Origin: Anoplolepis gracilipes
Lineage: Eukaryota; Arthropoda; Insecta; Hymenoptera; Formicidae
Length of the DNA: 64,000 nt
NCBI RefSeq assembly: GCF_047496725.1
Contig: NC_132972.1
Coordinates: 12,167,001 to 12,231,000, forward strand
Direction: 5' to 3'
Positions 1 through 11,500 of the stretch are shown one piece after another (position 1 is the first letter of the stretch; each line of letters begins with the position of its first letter). Under the pieces are notes generated by a model, which did not search any database, was not told the DNA's origin, and saw nothing but the letters and a program-made list of their open reading frames with translations. The position numbers and the translations under genes are program-made.

Positions 1-799
1 CGATGACATTCATGCCTCAGTATAGCACTTGCGAGCGATGAGTATCGTTACATTATAATCGTTTCTAAAGTCTTCATTACTTCTCTATAGAAACGAGATT
101 ATTTTCTTTTGGAGAGAACAAATTGCTGAGTCTATTTAACAAAAATAAAATGATAATAGAAATACAAAAAATTATTAAATTTATTTTTATAAATTATATT
201 ATTTATGAAATTATACATCTAAAAACATGAAATTTAAATTTACAATTGTATTTGAAGATACATTTCAAAAGAGGGAGGGAAAAGTGGATTTTGCAATTGA
301 CACAAAGAAGCAGGTATCATTTATCATTTCGACTCGTTTTGATATCTAAAAGTAATTTACGGGATGATACATTTGAAATGGAAGCCCTACCTGACGAGAC
401 GTCGAAAAACGAGAATGATTTGTCGCTATACAATGGTAACACACCGCTACTATTTCATACGATGGGAAAACGCTGTACGAATTCTCGCGGTGAAACGGAA
501 AGTCGTCGAAAGCCCTACGTCGTTGGGTGACAGGTGTGTCTGATAGCGATATCTTGACAGTGTGTTATATAATACAAGAATGTATCTTTCACGACTTTAG
601 ATTGTAACTTCGAGATCTGATTCCTGAAATATATTGATGTATCGTGTTTTTAAAATTTAATTTAATTCTATATTGTGAATAAAATATTTTATATAAATTT
701 CTATTTGTTTATATGAATTTAATTGCAAAATATATGTAAAAATTTTGTAAATAATTTTAAAGAAAAAACATTTTTTTTCGGTTATTTAATTATAAAAAA
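1..799. other. A+T-rich non-coding stretch
   Basis: Mostly A+T-rich sequence with homopolymer runs. A 94-codon frame at 246-530 opens on TTG, has no recognisable domain and no coding-like composition, and is not considered a gene. Nothing else is evident. Confidence 0.55.
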
Positions 800-898
800 G
801 TGATTTCGAGTCTATATAAAAAATTATTTTATTTTGATTATATTTATATATTCTTCTCAATTTTTTTTTTTTTTTTTCATAAACATAGTTATTTTCCT

Positions 899-1177
899 TT
901 ATTTTAAGATGATTTTATTTTTGCAAATTGAGAGAGAATGAAGTGAGCTATATTCATATAAGATTTTTGACTCGTAATCACTCACAGGAACCAGATCACA
1001 AAGCTGATCACAATGTCGCAGGTACTCTGTGTAACAGAGGTGTCTCGTGGCGGTTTTGTCGAGCTCTTCTCTTGACGTGACAGCTCGCAAATATGCGTCC
1101 ATATGGTCATCCGACACGCTCACGCATCTCGTTGCATTATTTCGACTACACCGATTCATCATATCCTGACGCATCAC
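899..1177 (-). pseudogene. Unrecognised coding-like fragment, left copy (open, 92 codons)
   Basis: The minus-strand frame starts at GTG 1,177, with ATG codons just after, and ends at TAA (899-901). It contains the segments RCVSVSDDHMDAYLRAV and VPVSDYESKIL, with six cysteines overall and a Lys-rich tail. The part from RCVSVS onward recurs in the right copy at 1,902-2,120, while the first 17 residues do not. I do not recognise the family. Because it is duplicated inside an inverted repeat and very short, I treat it as a fragment of a repeat or captured gene and not as a standalone gene. The open frame leaves a small working protein possible. Confidence 0.4.
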
Positions 1178-1791
1178 TAGTGACTCTTACATTATGACGA
1201 ATGTCATCCAAACACTCTCCTTCGTTTTTTCATCTGTTACCTTGCGTGATAATGAATGATGAACATGTTAAATTAGAAAAATAGAAAATAATAAAAATAA
1301 TAGGAGAAAAAAAGAATAGAAGCAAATTAGCTTAAATTGAAAGAGAAAAATAATATGTATACAATTATGTAGAAATAAGGATTTATTAAAAATAGGATAG
1401 ATATTAAAGCGTCCATAAATTGAGAAAAAATGCGATTAATGTTTTAAATGTTTACATATGATTTGTTAGATTAATGTCTAAATATCTGGCACAGTTTACT
1501 GCTTTATTAAATCAAATTTATTACTTAAATAAACATAAACCACAAAGAATCATTGACCCCATTACTTTGACGTCACAAATTGTAGCTGGAATAGTTGTTA
1601 TCTTTAACTGCTTAATTTTGTACTTGTTTCAACGTTAATTTATTACGAGTTTGGACAGCATAATATATAACATGATGGAAATATCTTTTTATCATGTCAG
1701 TCTCTCATTTCCATTTTTGAAAAGTGTCATCCATTTCTCTATCAAATAATCGGTTTTTTTTAACTTAAAAACAATATGTTTCATTAGATTA

Positions 1792-1821
1792 TCAACAGTA
1801 TATATATATATATACTGTTGA
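1792..1821. repeat. Perfect 30-bp palindrome with TA core
   Basis: TCAACAGTA, a run of TA, then TACTGTTGA forms an exact inverted repeat with no loop. It lies in the spacer of the 800-2,215 fold-back, just before the right arm. Confidence 0.85.
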
Positions 1822-1855
1822 GATATATATATATTTATATTTATATAATATGTCT

Positions 1856-1884
1856 CATTAGATAACTTTTTGCGTTATCTAATG
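1856..1884. repeat. Hairpin, 11-bp perfect stem, 7-nt loop
   Basis: CATTAGATAAC at 1,856-1,866 pairs with GTTATCTAATG at 1,874-1,884 around TTTTTGC. It sits 18 bp before the right arm of the fold-back. Confidence 0.85.
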
Positions 1885-1901
1885 TTTCTACATATCAATC
1901 T

Positions 1902-2120
1902 TTGCAACAAGATGCGTGAGCGTGTCAGGTGACCATGTGGACGCATATTTGCAAGCTGTCATGTCAAGAAAAGAGTTCAACAAAACCGTCTGTCATACAG
2001 AGATATCTTGCGACATTGTGATGAGCTTCGTGATCTGATTTCTGTGAGTGATTACGAGTCAAAAATCTTACGTGATTATAGTTTGCTTAATTCTAAACTT
2101 ACAAAAACAAAACCATCTTA
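1902..2120 (+). pseudogene. Unrecognised coding-like fragment, right copy (frameshifted)
   Basis: This is the inverted partner of the 899-1,177 fragment. It reads RCVSVSGDHVDAYLQAVMSR in one frame. About 12 bases are missing and 2 added near 1,985-2,005 relative to the left copy, and the similarity then resumes in another frame as HCDELRDLISVSDYESKIL and ends at TAA near 2,118-2,120. The frame break makes this copy non-functional as read. Its similarity to the left copy continues into the A+T-rich 3' tail. Confidence 0.5.
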
Positions 2121-2280
2121 AAACAAAACAAAATACTATGAAAGAAAAATAATATTTATAAAAAATGTAAATATAATCGATATAAAATAATTTTTAAAAT
2201 AGAATCAAATGAATTATTTCGATGCTGATGTACTTTTTACCAATACCGTATTTGTGACTCTTTCATGTGCTTTTGACGAT

Positions 2281-2714
2281 CTACTGCGTTTTATTATAAG
2301 GTACAACACCATGAAATGACGGGAAGAAGGGGGAGGGGGAGTCTCCATTTACCTCTCTCATCCCTTCCTGCTCACTTCCTAGGTTTAGGCCAGAACGATG
2401 GTGAGTACACCCCTGGGTCGATCCTCCCGGACAACCAACCTCGAAGCCCCTTAGGGGGCTTCGACGCACGCTATAATACTCGGGAAAACTTAACAGGCAT
2501 CCAGCTTACCGGCAGCCCTCTGTACAAGCAACATCCCTCTTCTCTTTCATCCCCGACCCTTCCTGCGACTGTCGATATATCTCTTCTCCCTTCTCTGATA
2601 GTCGCACCGCTATACTTTCTCGTGACGTATGCCTTTTCTAACATTCATCTATGCACCTTTCGCTTTTCTTTAAAATGTAAGTTTTGTAAATCGTGTTTTG
2701 CAAATAGTGCGTAA
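2281..2714 (+). other. G+C-rich islet with a 132-codon open frame (ATG 2,316)
   Basis: This block stands out from A+T-rich flanks. On the plus strand ATG 2,316 opens 132 codons ending at 2,714. Residues about 28-70 look protein-like (for example YTPGSILPDNQPRSPLGG and YNTRENLTGIQLTG), while the last 35 codons fall in A+T-rich sequence and look non-coding. A GTGAGT donor-like site lies at 2,401, directly after ATG codons at 2,397-2,399, and a minus-strand frame (2,281-2,469) is also open. I do not recognise a family. It may be a piece of a retroelement, a non-coding exon or a regulatory islet. Confidence 0.3.
2441..2464. repeat. G+C-rich hairpin, 10-bp perfect stem, 4-nt loop
   Basis: TCGAAGCCCC (2,441-2,450) pairs with GGGGCTTCGA (2,455-2,464) around TTAG. 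It is the strongest short G+C-rich hairpin seen in the window and lies in the middle of the 2.3-2.7 kb islet. Confidence 0.85.
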
Positions 2715-4674
2715 TTCTTGAATCCGATCTTGCTTCGGTTTTTGAATTTTTAAGTCTATTACCTTATTTCTTATGACTTAGGAATAACTAATAACTGTCA
2801 TATTGTGTATTAACCATGTAAAAATGTATAAAAATAATAAAAACTGTATAAAAATATCTAAAATAGTTATCGATTAATATTTCATTTATTGTAAATTTAT
2901 TAACACTTTGTTTAATACGTTAAATCTTGTCTAAATACTATAAATTATTCATATCGATACCTCTAGGTCTTTCTTCATAAAACTTTTAAAGATTCTACGT
3001 TAATGCATACTATTTATTTAATACTATCAAATTTTTCTTTTTAAATAAAATTTTCTTTGTTTTTTTTTTTTTTATTATAAAAGTCAAGCAACTATAATAG
3101 AACATATATCGAGCGAACGGACGGTAACATTTACTCATTTCGTGAGATGTCGCCCTTTTCGTATTCGAAGAGCAAACTTTGTCTCTCTTACTCTATGCTA
3201 GCGCATCTCCGTTGATGCAATTTCCAACGGGATTACAAATTCTGCAATTTGGCAGCCATTCGTTTACAACGGCATGTGAATCACTATTGGTGATGCGCGG
3301 CTGTAAATAACGTTTTGATGTCGACCGAATATTAATATTGTGTGCGCGCGCGCCTCGAAACTGCGCTCGTTAGCCCTACGGATTATGAACTGCAATTACG
3401 TCCGGGGCGTGTGCAAGGTGGCTCCGAATTCGCTGGGGACACACTGTACAGGACGTTACGACAAGGACGGAGAACAGCTTCAGCCGTCAACTACGTTTAA
3501 ACCCCGTACGTTTAAACGCACGAACGATTTCCACGAAACTTTATTGGTTTTCATGCAAAATGTGGAGGATGTTTCAAAGTTGTTTCCCTGTTAATTAATT
3601 TTTCGACAAGCTTTGAGCTATTTTTTTTTTCACGAATCGTTATCAATTTTGATTTATTTTATAAAAATGTATAAATAAATATTTTAGCAAAATTTTTAAA
3701 ATTAATCAACAAGAAAAAGAATCTATATTTTTTTTCAATATCTATATTAAATAAATAGACAAAATATATTGGAAAAAAAGAGTAAATATATTATTTGATC
3801 TAATATTTTTATCTTTCCTATTGATATTTTATGATCGAATAATATGTCTATTGATTAGAATTGTAAGATTTATTTTGGATCATTCTGTATTATTTTCAAC
3901 GTATATACATTGATTCAGCGGATAACGATCATATGCGACTTTCGACAGTAAGCGAGCATCGTTATCCACTTCGACCTACGATAGGCGGTTTACACGCGCG
4001 ATTGTATAATACGCAACGAACGGTCGCTCGCACGCGCGCCCGTCGTAATCGAAGTTTATAAACCCATCCTGTTATTAATCGCACCCGATATTAATCCACA
4101 CACACATATATATGTGCACACAAATGGACTGTGCGTTAGTCCTTTCGAGTTGCAAATCAGAGAGTTATCTCCACACGTATGATATATGATATCGGTTCGT
4201 TACAGACTTATTGTAATTATTATTCGCTGTCTAATCAGTCTTTTTTTGGATTTGTAAAATAAGAACTTTTCACTACAATAATAATAATAATTTTGGATTA
4301 ATCGTAATAACAGAATTTTTCAAACATATTTGTGTTAAAAATATATATTTTATAAATAAATTTGTTTTATTATGGAGAATTTGTTTTTCCCATGAGATCT
4401 CGTTTACGAGATATTGTCACGAAATTATTAAAAGGGCACGAAGGGCACCGTGGATCGAGTCGCAGCACTGTCGTAAAGGACACATCGTGACGAAATTTAT
4501 TCTCGTAGTGCATCCTTGCGAGCTTCCTCGTCCTTCCTTTTCTTCTGCTTCGTCTAACTAGACACACACAGAGTCTCCCTTCTTCACATGGACCCTCCTC
4601 CTAGAACTTACCTGGTTCTATTTGTCTCTGTCACCAGTAAATGGCCTTTGCCGAGCATTACGAGCCTGTCTATT

Positions 4675-4678
<4 letters not shown>
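2715..4678. other. Non-coding stretch with G+C-richer islets
   Basis: A+T-rich sequence with more balanced patches at about 3,100-3,590, 3,940-4,080 and 4,390-4,600. The patch at 3,340-3,594 has an 84-codon frame without any recognisable motif. No gene is supported. Confidence 0.5.
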
Positions 4679-4765
<87 letters not shown>

Positions 4766-4782
4766 CCTCTCCCTTTCCCCCC

Positions 4783-4850
<68 letters not shown>

Positions 4851-4962
4851 GAGTCCGCAGATTCTCACAGTCTTTTCTTTTTCTCTTTGTATCTCTCCCC
4901 CCTCTTCCTCTCCCTCCCCTCCCCCCCCCTCTCTCTCTCTTTCTCTCTCTCTTTCTTCGCAT
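4679..4962. repeat. Compound (CT)n microsatellite
   Basis: Pure CT runs at about 4,679-4,762 and 4,785-4,847 are separated by a C-rich interruption, with further CT-rich sequence to about 4,962. All open frames here on both strands (Leu-Ser or Arg-Glu dipeptide repeats) are artefacts of the repeat. Confidence 0.95.
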
Positions 4963-6146
4963 ATATTGTATTTTTCATGCGTCCCTTCCTATACTTTTCT
5001 TTTTCTCTCTTACTTGGATCTCGAATTGGGACCGATAAAAATTGGTCTGAATGATACCATGGGGAGGACTCTTCTATTTCTTATTGACTGTCTAACAATT
5101 TCGTTTACACGTATTTCTTTGTATTTACTTATTTAGTAAATAAAGTTTTCTAGTTATTTCTTAAATACTTAAAGTTTTATAATATCTCGGAATATATAAA
5201 ACTGCGAATAAAAAATGATAGCTGACATATATAATATAATGGGTTTTAGAAAATGATTAAAAGCATCAACAAAACTAGAAAAATTAGATTTATGCATGAA
5301 AATTTGCGAAATAGAGTTTTTAAATTATCGAGAATATATTTTTTTTGTGAATCATAAAAAACAATACATCAGAATTTTGTTTATTTCATTAAAGGCTAGA
5401 ACTTAATCAACAAAACGTGAAACTACTCCGTGAAATGCATGTTCTCTCCGTAAAATGTTTCCAGTTTTAAACAGTTAACAGTGCAGTTAGAAGCTAAAAA
5501 GATAAAAAAAGCTACACTTACAGAAAAAGTTATTTAAACTTTGTTATTTATTTGAATCCAAAATTCAAATACACACATGTAAAAAAATTAACATAAAATA
5601 TTCAGCATGTATCACCACTTTATATTTTATTATTGATAAATGTAATATTATTAGTGATGAGATATACGAGATTTATTATAAAATAAAAAGAACTTGTACA
5701 AAATTAGGAGAATGCTAATGTCATCTTATTGTATTTTTATATCTTCTGTAAATTAACAAGAAAAAGAAATAAAATCTCAAAACTATTTTTATTTATAGAC
5801 GACAATGATTTTTAATATAATAAAAAGATATTTGCATTAAACGATAAAAAAATATCAATTTTATTAAAAATTGTCAGTAACGCGATATTGTTTCTTGAAC
5901 GAACGATATCACATTGTGACACATTGTGCACTTAAGGGTTAAACAGTTGATACTGGCAACTTGCCAATTTTCCGTGAATGTCGCGTGCCTGCTGTTTGCC
6001 AGCATTGTTCCATTCACAATCGAGCAATAGATATCAATGGAAAAATCCATTTTACTCATCTGATATCTTATCGGATTTTACTGCGCACTTTAACTGTCTC
6101 TCGTATAAGAAACATCTGCGAGCAATGGATTGTTAGCAGAATCAAA
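4963..6146. other. A+T-rich non-coding stretch
   Basis: No coding, RNA or repeat feature was recognised apart from homopolymer runs. Open frames at 5,874-6,059 and 5,961-6,251 oppose each other and partly overlap the next fold-back element. Confidence 0.5.
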
Positions 6147-6658
6147 TATTTTTGCGTCTGTAAAGCTAACACGACATTCTACAAATATAAAAAAAATACT
6201 AAGAGTTCTAATAGTACTTTTCATAGTTCTACAGTTCTTGATAAAAATTGAAAAGAGTTCCACATTCCTTGTATTAAAAAATAAAAATTGAAAAAATGCC
6301 GTGCTAACTTCGCGAAATCGATAATCTTTGTTAAAAATTGTTAAAAATTGTTTAAAAATTAATTGGTGGAATATCGATTTAAAATTGTATATATGTGCGA
6401 ATCTTAACTGTCTAGAACTGTCGGGAACTCTTGTAAAAAATGATAATTTTCAATTCGTTTTAGTACTTTAGAGAGGAGAGTGTTGTGCTAAATTCGCGAA
6501 GTTAGCACGACATGTTTTCAATTTTTTTTTTTTTTTAATGCAAGGAATGCGGAACTCTTTTCAATTTTTATCAAGAACTGTAGAAAAGTGCTATTAGAAC
6601 TCTTAATATTTTTTTTATATTTATAGAATGTCATGCTAACTTCACAGACGCAATATTT
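6147..6658. repeat. Fold-back element, about 512 bp, arms of about 168 bp
   Basis: The left arm 6,147-6,316 and right arm 6,493-6,658 are inverted copies at about 90% by eye. Shared segments include TTGCGTCTGT at the outer end, AAGAGTTCTAATAG, CAGTTCTTGATAAAAATTGA, AAAGAGTTCC and GTGCTAACTTCGCGAA at the inner end. The 176-bp spacer has a repeated TTAAAAATTG unit and a further GTGCTAAATTCGCGAA copy next to the right arm. No coding capacity is seen. It fits a non-autonomous fold-back or MITE insertion, and a read-through transcript would form a long hairpin. Confidence 0.85.
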
Positions 6659-8535
6659 TTCTCTCTCAAAATTGTTTTATTCGATTTTTCGAATTTAATT
6701 TAAGTAGAATCTATTTTAAAATAACTGAAATTTTCTGAGTTGATACATTTTTATTATATTTCAACTTTTATGTTGATTATTAAATATCGTATTTCTTTTA
6801 TTTTTTTTACATCATAATATATACATAACATATATGTTACCTATTGATATTATTAATATTTATGTTGCAGTTATATTAACAAATTTTAGAATTATAAATG
6901 TTTTAATTACGTCGAACTCCATTCGCGTCAACTTATTTCTATAATAAAAAATTTAATTTTTTGCCAGTTGAAACATCTTATCATCTCAAGTAATTGCGTA
7001 AAATTTTTATTTCTGAAAAATACGTGATTAATGCATATAATTAGGTAATTTTATTTGAAGAGATTGATTACTACTACGATGAAGAATAAATTCAGGGAGT
7101 ATCTTTCAGTTAGTCCCGCATTTAATGCGGCAATATAATGCCATTTAATCCCACTGTGCAACAGAAGTTATTAGACGAGAATAATAAAAATCCAGGAGAT
7201 ACTATCGCTGATGCGCTACCGGGTAGCCTCTTACTTCTCATTAGCTTCGATGGACCCACGGTCGTTCTCCTACGCTTTTTTTTACGTTCGACCTGATTTT
7301 CCCTGTAAGCGATCACCTGATACGTGATCGTTTCCACGAGTCGGGCGATATATCACCTCGTTACTTTATGGATCGTATCTCGTTAGCTGACGGAACGAAT
7401 GATCTTACGTTTGCAACGTGTGTTCGTACAAATAACTCTGCAAAATTTATGCCTGCGCATATTTATAATAGTTGGTAAACTCGGACGATGAATTAGAATC
7501 GAGCAGTTGAATGTTTAGAATTGTATATTTATCTATTTAATTAATTAATTTTTTTAAGTAACAGCAGTTTTTTAAAATTATTATTATTTAATTCAAAAAT
7601 ATAAAAGAGAGATTTTTTTATTGAATTATGTAACTAAAAAAATGTATTCACACATTAATTTTAAATAATATTTTATATTTTATGTTACACATTATTTTTA
7701 AAGTGAGATATATTAATTGTTTTAAAACTATTTTATATTGAAAAAAGGAGAGAAGTAACTGTGAAATAACAACAAAAGCAACTGTTCAATAAATAGTCAT
7801 GTTTATATGAGTTGATAAGAGTACCTCATCTCTGTAAAGGTGACTCTTTCCTTTAAATAAAAAAAAAATTGGAATATATAAATATATAAAAATGTATGTG
7901 ATATACATGATATTTTATTGTAATACACAACAACATGGAATATATTTCAGTCGGTTTTTATTTCAAAAGACATGTCTTATTTTAAATTAATGTAATAAAT
8001 ATTTTAAAAAAACATATTTAAAATAAGTAAAGCTGTGTGAAAAAATAGATAAATTTTAAACTATCTTATATAATTAATCTTACATAATTAAAAAATACAA
8101 AATTATAATTTTAATTATTTCGTAGAATATTAAACATTTTTGTATATGTCCTCTCGAAACACTCTCTCGCTTTCTTGAAAAGGCTGAAGAGTCACATTTT
8201 CGGCGCAAGCGCTGGTAAATCGACTGGGATAATAGTAGCTTTGTAAATCTTCTGAGGACAAGACGGAGATAACGAGCCAAGATGTTTTCGTAGAGCTCAC
8301 TTCTCTCCTCACGGTATACTTCGCGGACATTTAGTTTTGGTTTAAGTTTGTCGAAGAGAGTAAAGTTCATGTTTCCGTCGCCGCTGGCAACTCGATATAC
8401 CGTACTACGAATCGACCGTTTTTAAAAAGTCAACGAGCGGTCGATTGTTTAAACCTTTAACGATTGTTCAACTCGTTAAGGATCCATTAGGGGTTTCGGA
8501 CTCGGTAGACCGCGCAAATTTGCCACTGCTCGAAG
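6659..8535. other. Non-coding stretch
   Basis: A+T-rich except for islets at about 7,080-7,480 and 8,150-8,530. The islets have short opposing frames with no recognisable motifs. Confidence 0.5.

Positions 8536-8581
<46 letters not shown>
8536..8581. repeat. (CT)n microsatellite
   Basis: A CT run with two single-base interruptions, next to a G+C-richer islet that extends to about 8,720. Confidence 0.95.
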
Positions 8582-8584
<3 letters not shown>

Positions 8585-11500
8585 CTACGCTTCCTGCGTT
8601 TTAGCGGTGGCAAATTAATTCAAGTTTTCCCATCCCGGTTGGTTATAGTAAGTTTTTGCTAACGGCCGTTCTCTTCTCGGAAAATTTCCCCGTAGACCAT
8701 AATAGCTATTCCGCTATGTTTAAAGGCTTTTAGTTTGTTACTTTGGTGAGCAGTAAATCGCTGTTATCGAAAACAGTTTACTTGAAGCGGATTAGAATGT
8801 AGATTAACTAACAATTTTAGGAAAATGTGCTAACAGATAGAGAGATGGAAAATCAATATAGATTCTGAAACAAATTTCTTAGGAGTTGTTAATGAAGAAA
8901 TGCAGATTGTATCAATAAAGTGTGACAAATATAAAAGTGAAATCAATAGAAATAATAACAGTTAACATAAAATAGCTTGTAGTTAACAATAAAGCAAAAA
9001 AATTTATTTTTTATATTTAGAATCTTATATGAGAAAAATAAAAATAAAGTAATAATAGAAACAATTGATTAATAAAGTAAAAAATAAATGAAAAGAAAAT
9101 AAAATAAAAAAGCGCAGAGATATCCATTAACAATAAAAAAAGATAATAATAAAGGTTAATAATTTAAATTTTTTCAGTAAGTAATTTAAGCAGATTAAAT
9201 CATTACGCACTTGTCATCGATGTAACTATTAATTTAACTATACAAGAGCATTTTTATCGTTTCTTTTCTCTTTTATTAGGATTTTTCTGAGGATTAATTA
9301 AATATTGAAGAAGTTTATTTTTGCATCGTGTATCTTTTTGAATTATATCAGAAGTTTCCGCGGCACGTTTTCCACGTCGACCATTTACTTAATGAGGAAT
9401 CAGAAGGACTTCGAGTCGAGAGAGTAAAAGATTTAAAGGATCGCAGAGAGCGATTTCCTGTTCTTGCGTTTCGCTTTTTCTCCATTATCTTTCCTTCTTG
9501 GCGTTTTATAAACGCATTCATTTTTATACTTTTAATACTAACACTTTTTTCCCAAGCACGTTTGTCGAGCAATCGTATTCGTTACGTAACCTTTTCTTAA
9601 AAAGGCAGTTTGTCTCTTAAACTGCTCTTTGACAGTATGAAACGACTTTACCCTCGATGTGTATTCTTTATGGAGGCGCCGTATGCAAAGACACGTTTAC
9701 AATAAAGTCGGACGCGCATGTATAGTACGTGACGAACTGTATTGTTACGCGCCATATTTAGTGTCGATTTTCTTAGATACTGAATAGCCAAACTTTTTTG
9801 GTAATAAATTTTCTCAAATGAGAATTGAATAGGTGAAAAATCCACTATATTCGAAATTTTGCGAAATGCAATTTTATACACGATGTAATTTTATCCCGGA
9901 ATCATCGGATCTTTTTATAATTATAAAATGTTTACGCATAATACATTTATAATATGTAGTAAATATTTGCATCAGTTGACATCAGTTAATTTTCATAGTT
10001 TATTTCTGCATCAATATTTATTTTTTATTATTAATGATATGCGAAAAACATGATAATTTTAATATATACTATAAATTATATTTTACATACATAGGTATAC
10101 TACTAATTATGGTTTATCAACTTTTAATGTGTTTGTTATGTGTTAAATTTTTTACAATTTGTACTTATTATAATTCTTTATTTAACACATATATCGATGT
10201 TGCAAAACAGGATTATTGATATCGAATGACAATATTGGTACCTTGATATATTTGAAGTATATCGCTATATAGCCTTGAATTTCACATTGCCTCGAGTCAG
10301 CACGCTAATTAGCTCGTAGTTTCACGCATGTTTGACTTTCTCGACTAACATAGTTCGTTGTCGGAAACGAGAGGTGTCTCCGTCGTGTATCGCTTCGGCG
10401 AGATCGCGGTACAAACTGCCAAGAGCAATTAAGACACTCGTTAATTACCGTTTTAACCGACATCAAGGTGCGTGTCGCTCCTCCTTAACACAATGGGAAT
10501 TCACGAAGAAAGGCACGCGCGTTCTGTTCATCAGATACGGAGAGTTACTGGAGTTTAGCGTGTACGATAGTTGGCGTGCGCTTCCATCCATTTCTAAGCC
10601 AGAGATGTAACAGAGTACATCGTATTCGTTATTTTAAAATATTAAGACATTCGACATTTATGCGGTGCTGTTTCCTTAGCATTTTTATCTCACAAGAATT
10701 CTTGCATCATAGAAATTTTCCTTCACATGAAACTGCATACTCGCAGCTCGCAGTTGATTCACTTATCGGTGCACGTGTCACCTGATCTACTTTCTTTGTA
10801 CCTGCAATCACACATTATTTATACTGCTTACTCACTGCGAATGGTTCATACAATCACGCGAACTTTGTTATATTTTCTTTTCCATAGAACAAATATACAT
10901 ATACTGTTGTGCGATACTGGACTCTCCGATTCGTCATTTAATGAATGACGCGTATTGTCGACTCGTAGTTGCTATAGTCTATGAGATATACTTTGAAACT
11001 ACGCTGCAGATAATAAACAAATCGATAATATTCATCGTTCCTTCCAGACTTTTCTGAATGGAATGCGCAAAATATAATATTGTTTTCTTGAATCATTTTT
11101 ATATTAATCTCATCTGCATTTTTTAATTTCTTTCATTTGGATATTAATCTCTTTCATTTTTATCTGTTTATATTAATTCTATTTATTTTTTAAATATTTT
11201 TTTTTATTAATTTTTTATTAACATAATTGAGAAAAAACTTTCCTTGTTTTTTTATCTATACTATATATATTGAAATTTTCCGCGAATGTTCTGAATTATT
11301 TCTAGAGATTGCGCAAAGTATGCGGGATTTTCGCACGCAGATGTTTCTAATCTGCTTCGGGAGCCGAAACGCTATAAACCGAGATTGACATCGAATAAAA
11401 TCGAGGGGATGTAATTTAGAAAGGAGAGGGAAAGGAAGGGGGAGAAATAGGTCTTCGGGAAATAAGAAAAGTTTTGTTCTCGATCAGCCCCTTCGCGTTA

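Larger units (their letters stand above)
800..2215. repeat. Fold-back structure: two inverted arms around an A+T-rich spacer
   Basis: The left arm (about 800-1,136) read on the minus strand matches the right arm (about 1,902-2,215) read on the plus strand, at roughly 80-85% by eye. Shared landmarks include GATGCGTGAGCGTGTC, GTGAGTGATTACGAGTCAAA and a trailing CATCTTAAAA. Matching continues past the coding-like part through an A+T-rich tail (TAAATATAATC, ATAAAATAATTTTT). The spacer of about 765 bp holds a perfect 30-bp palindrome and an 11-bp-stem hairpin. No transposase frame is present. It could be a fold-back transposon, two independent insertions of one repeat, or an inverted duplication. 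Arm limits are approximate. Confidence 0.75.

Noticed and set aside
4588..5136. Open frames of 76-182 codons on both strands over the CT array
   Set aside because: They encode Leu-Ser or Arg-Glu dipeptide runs produced by the microsatellite.
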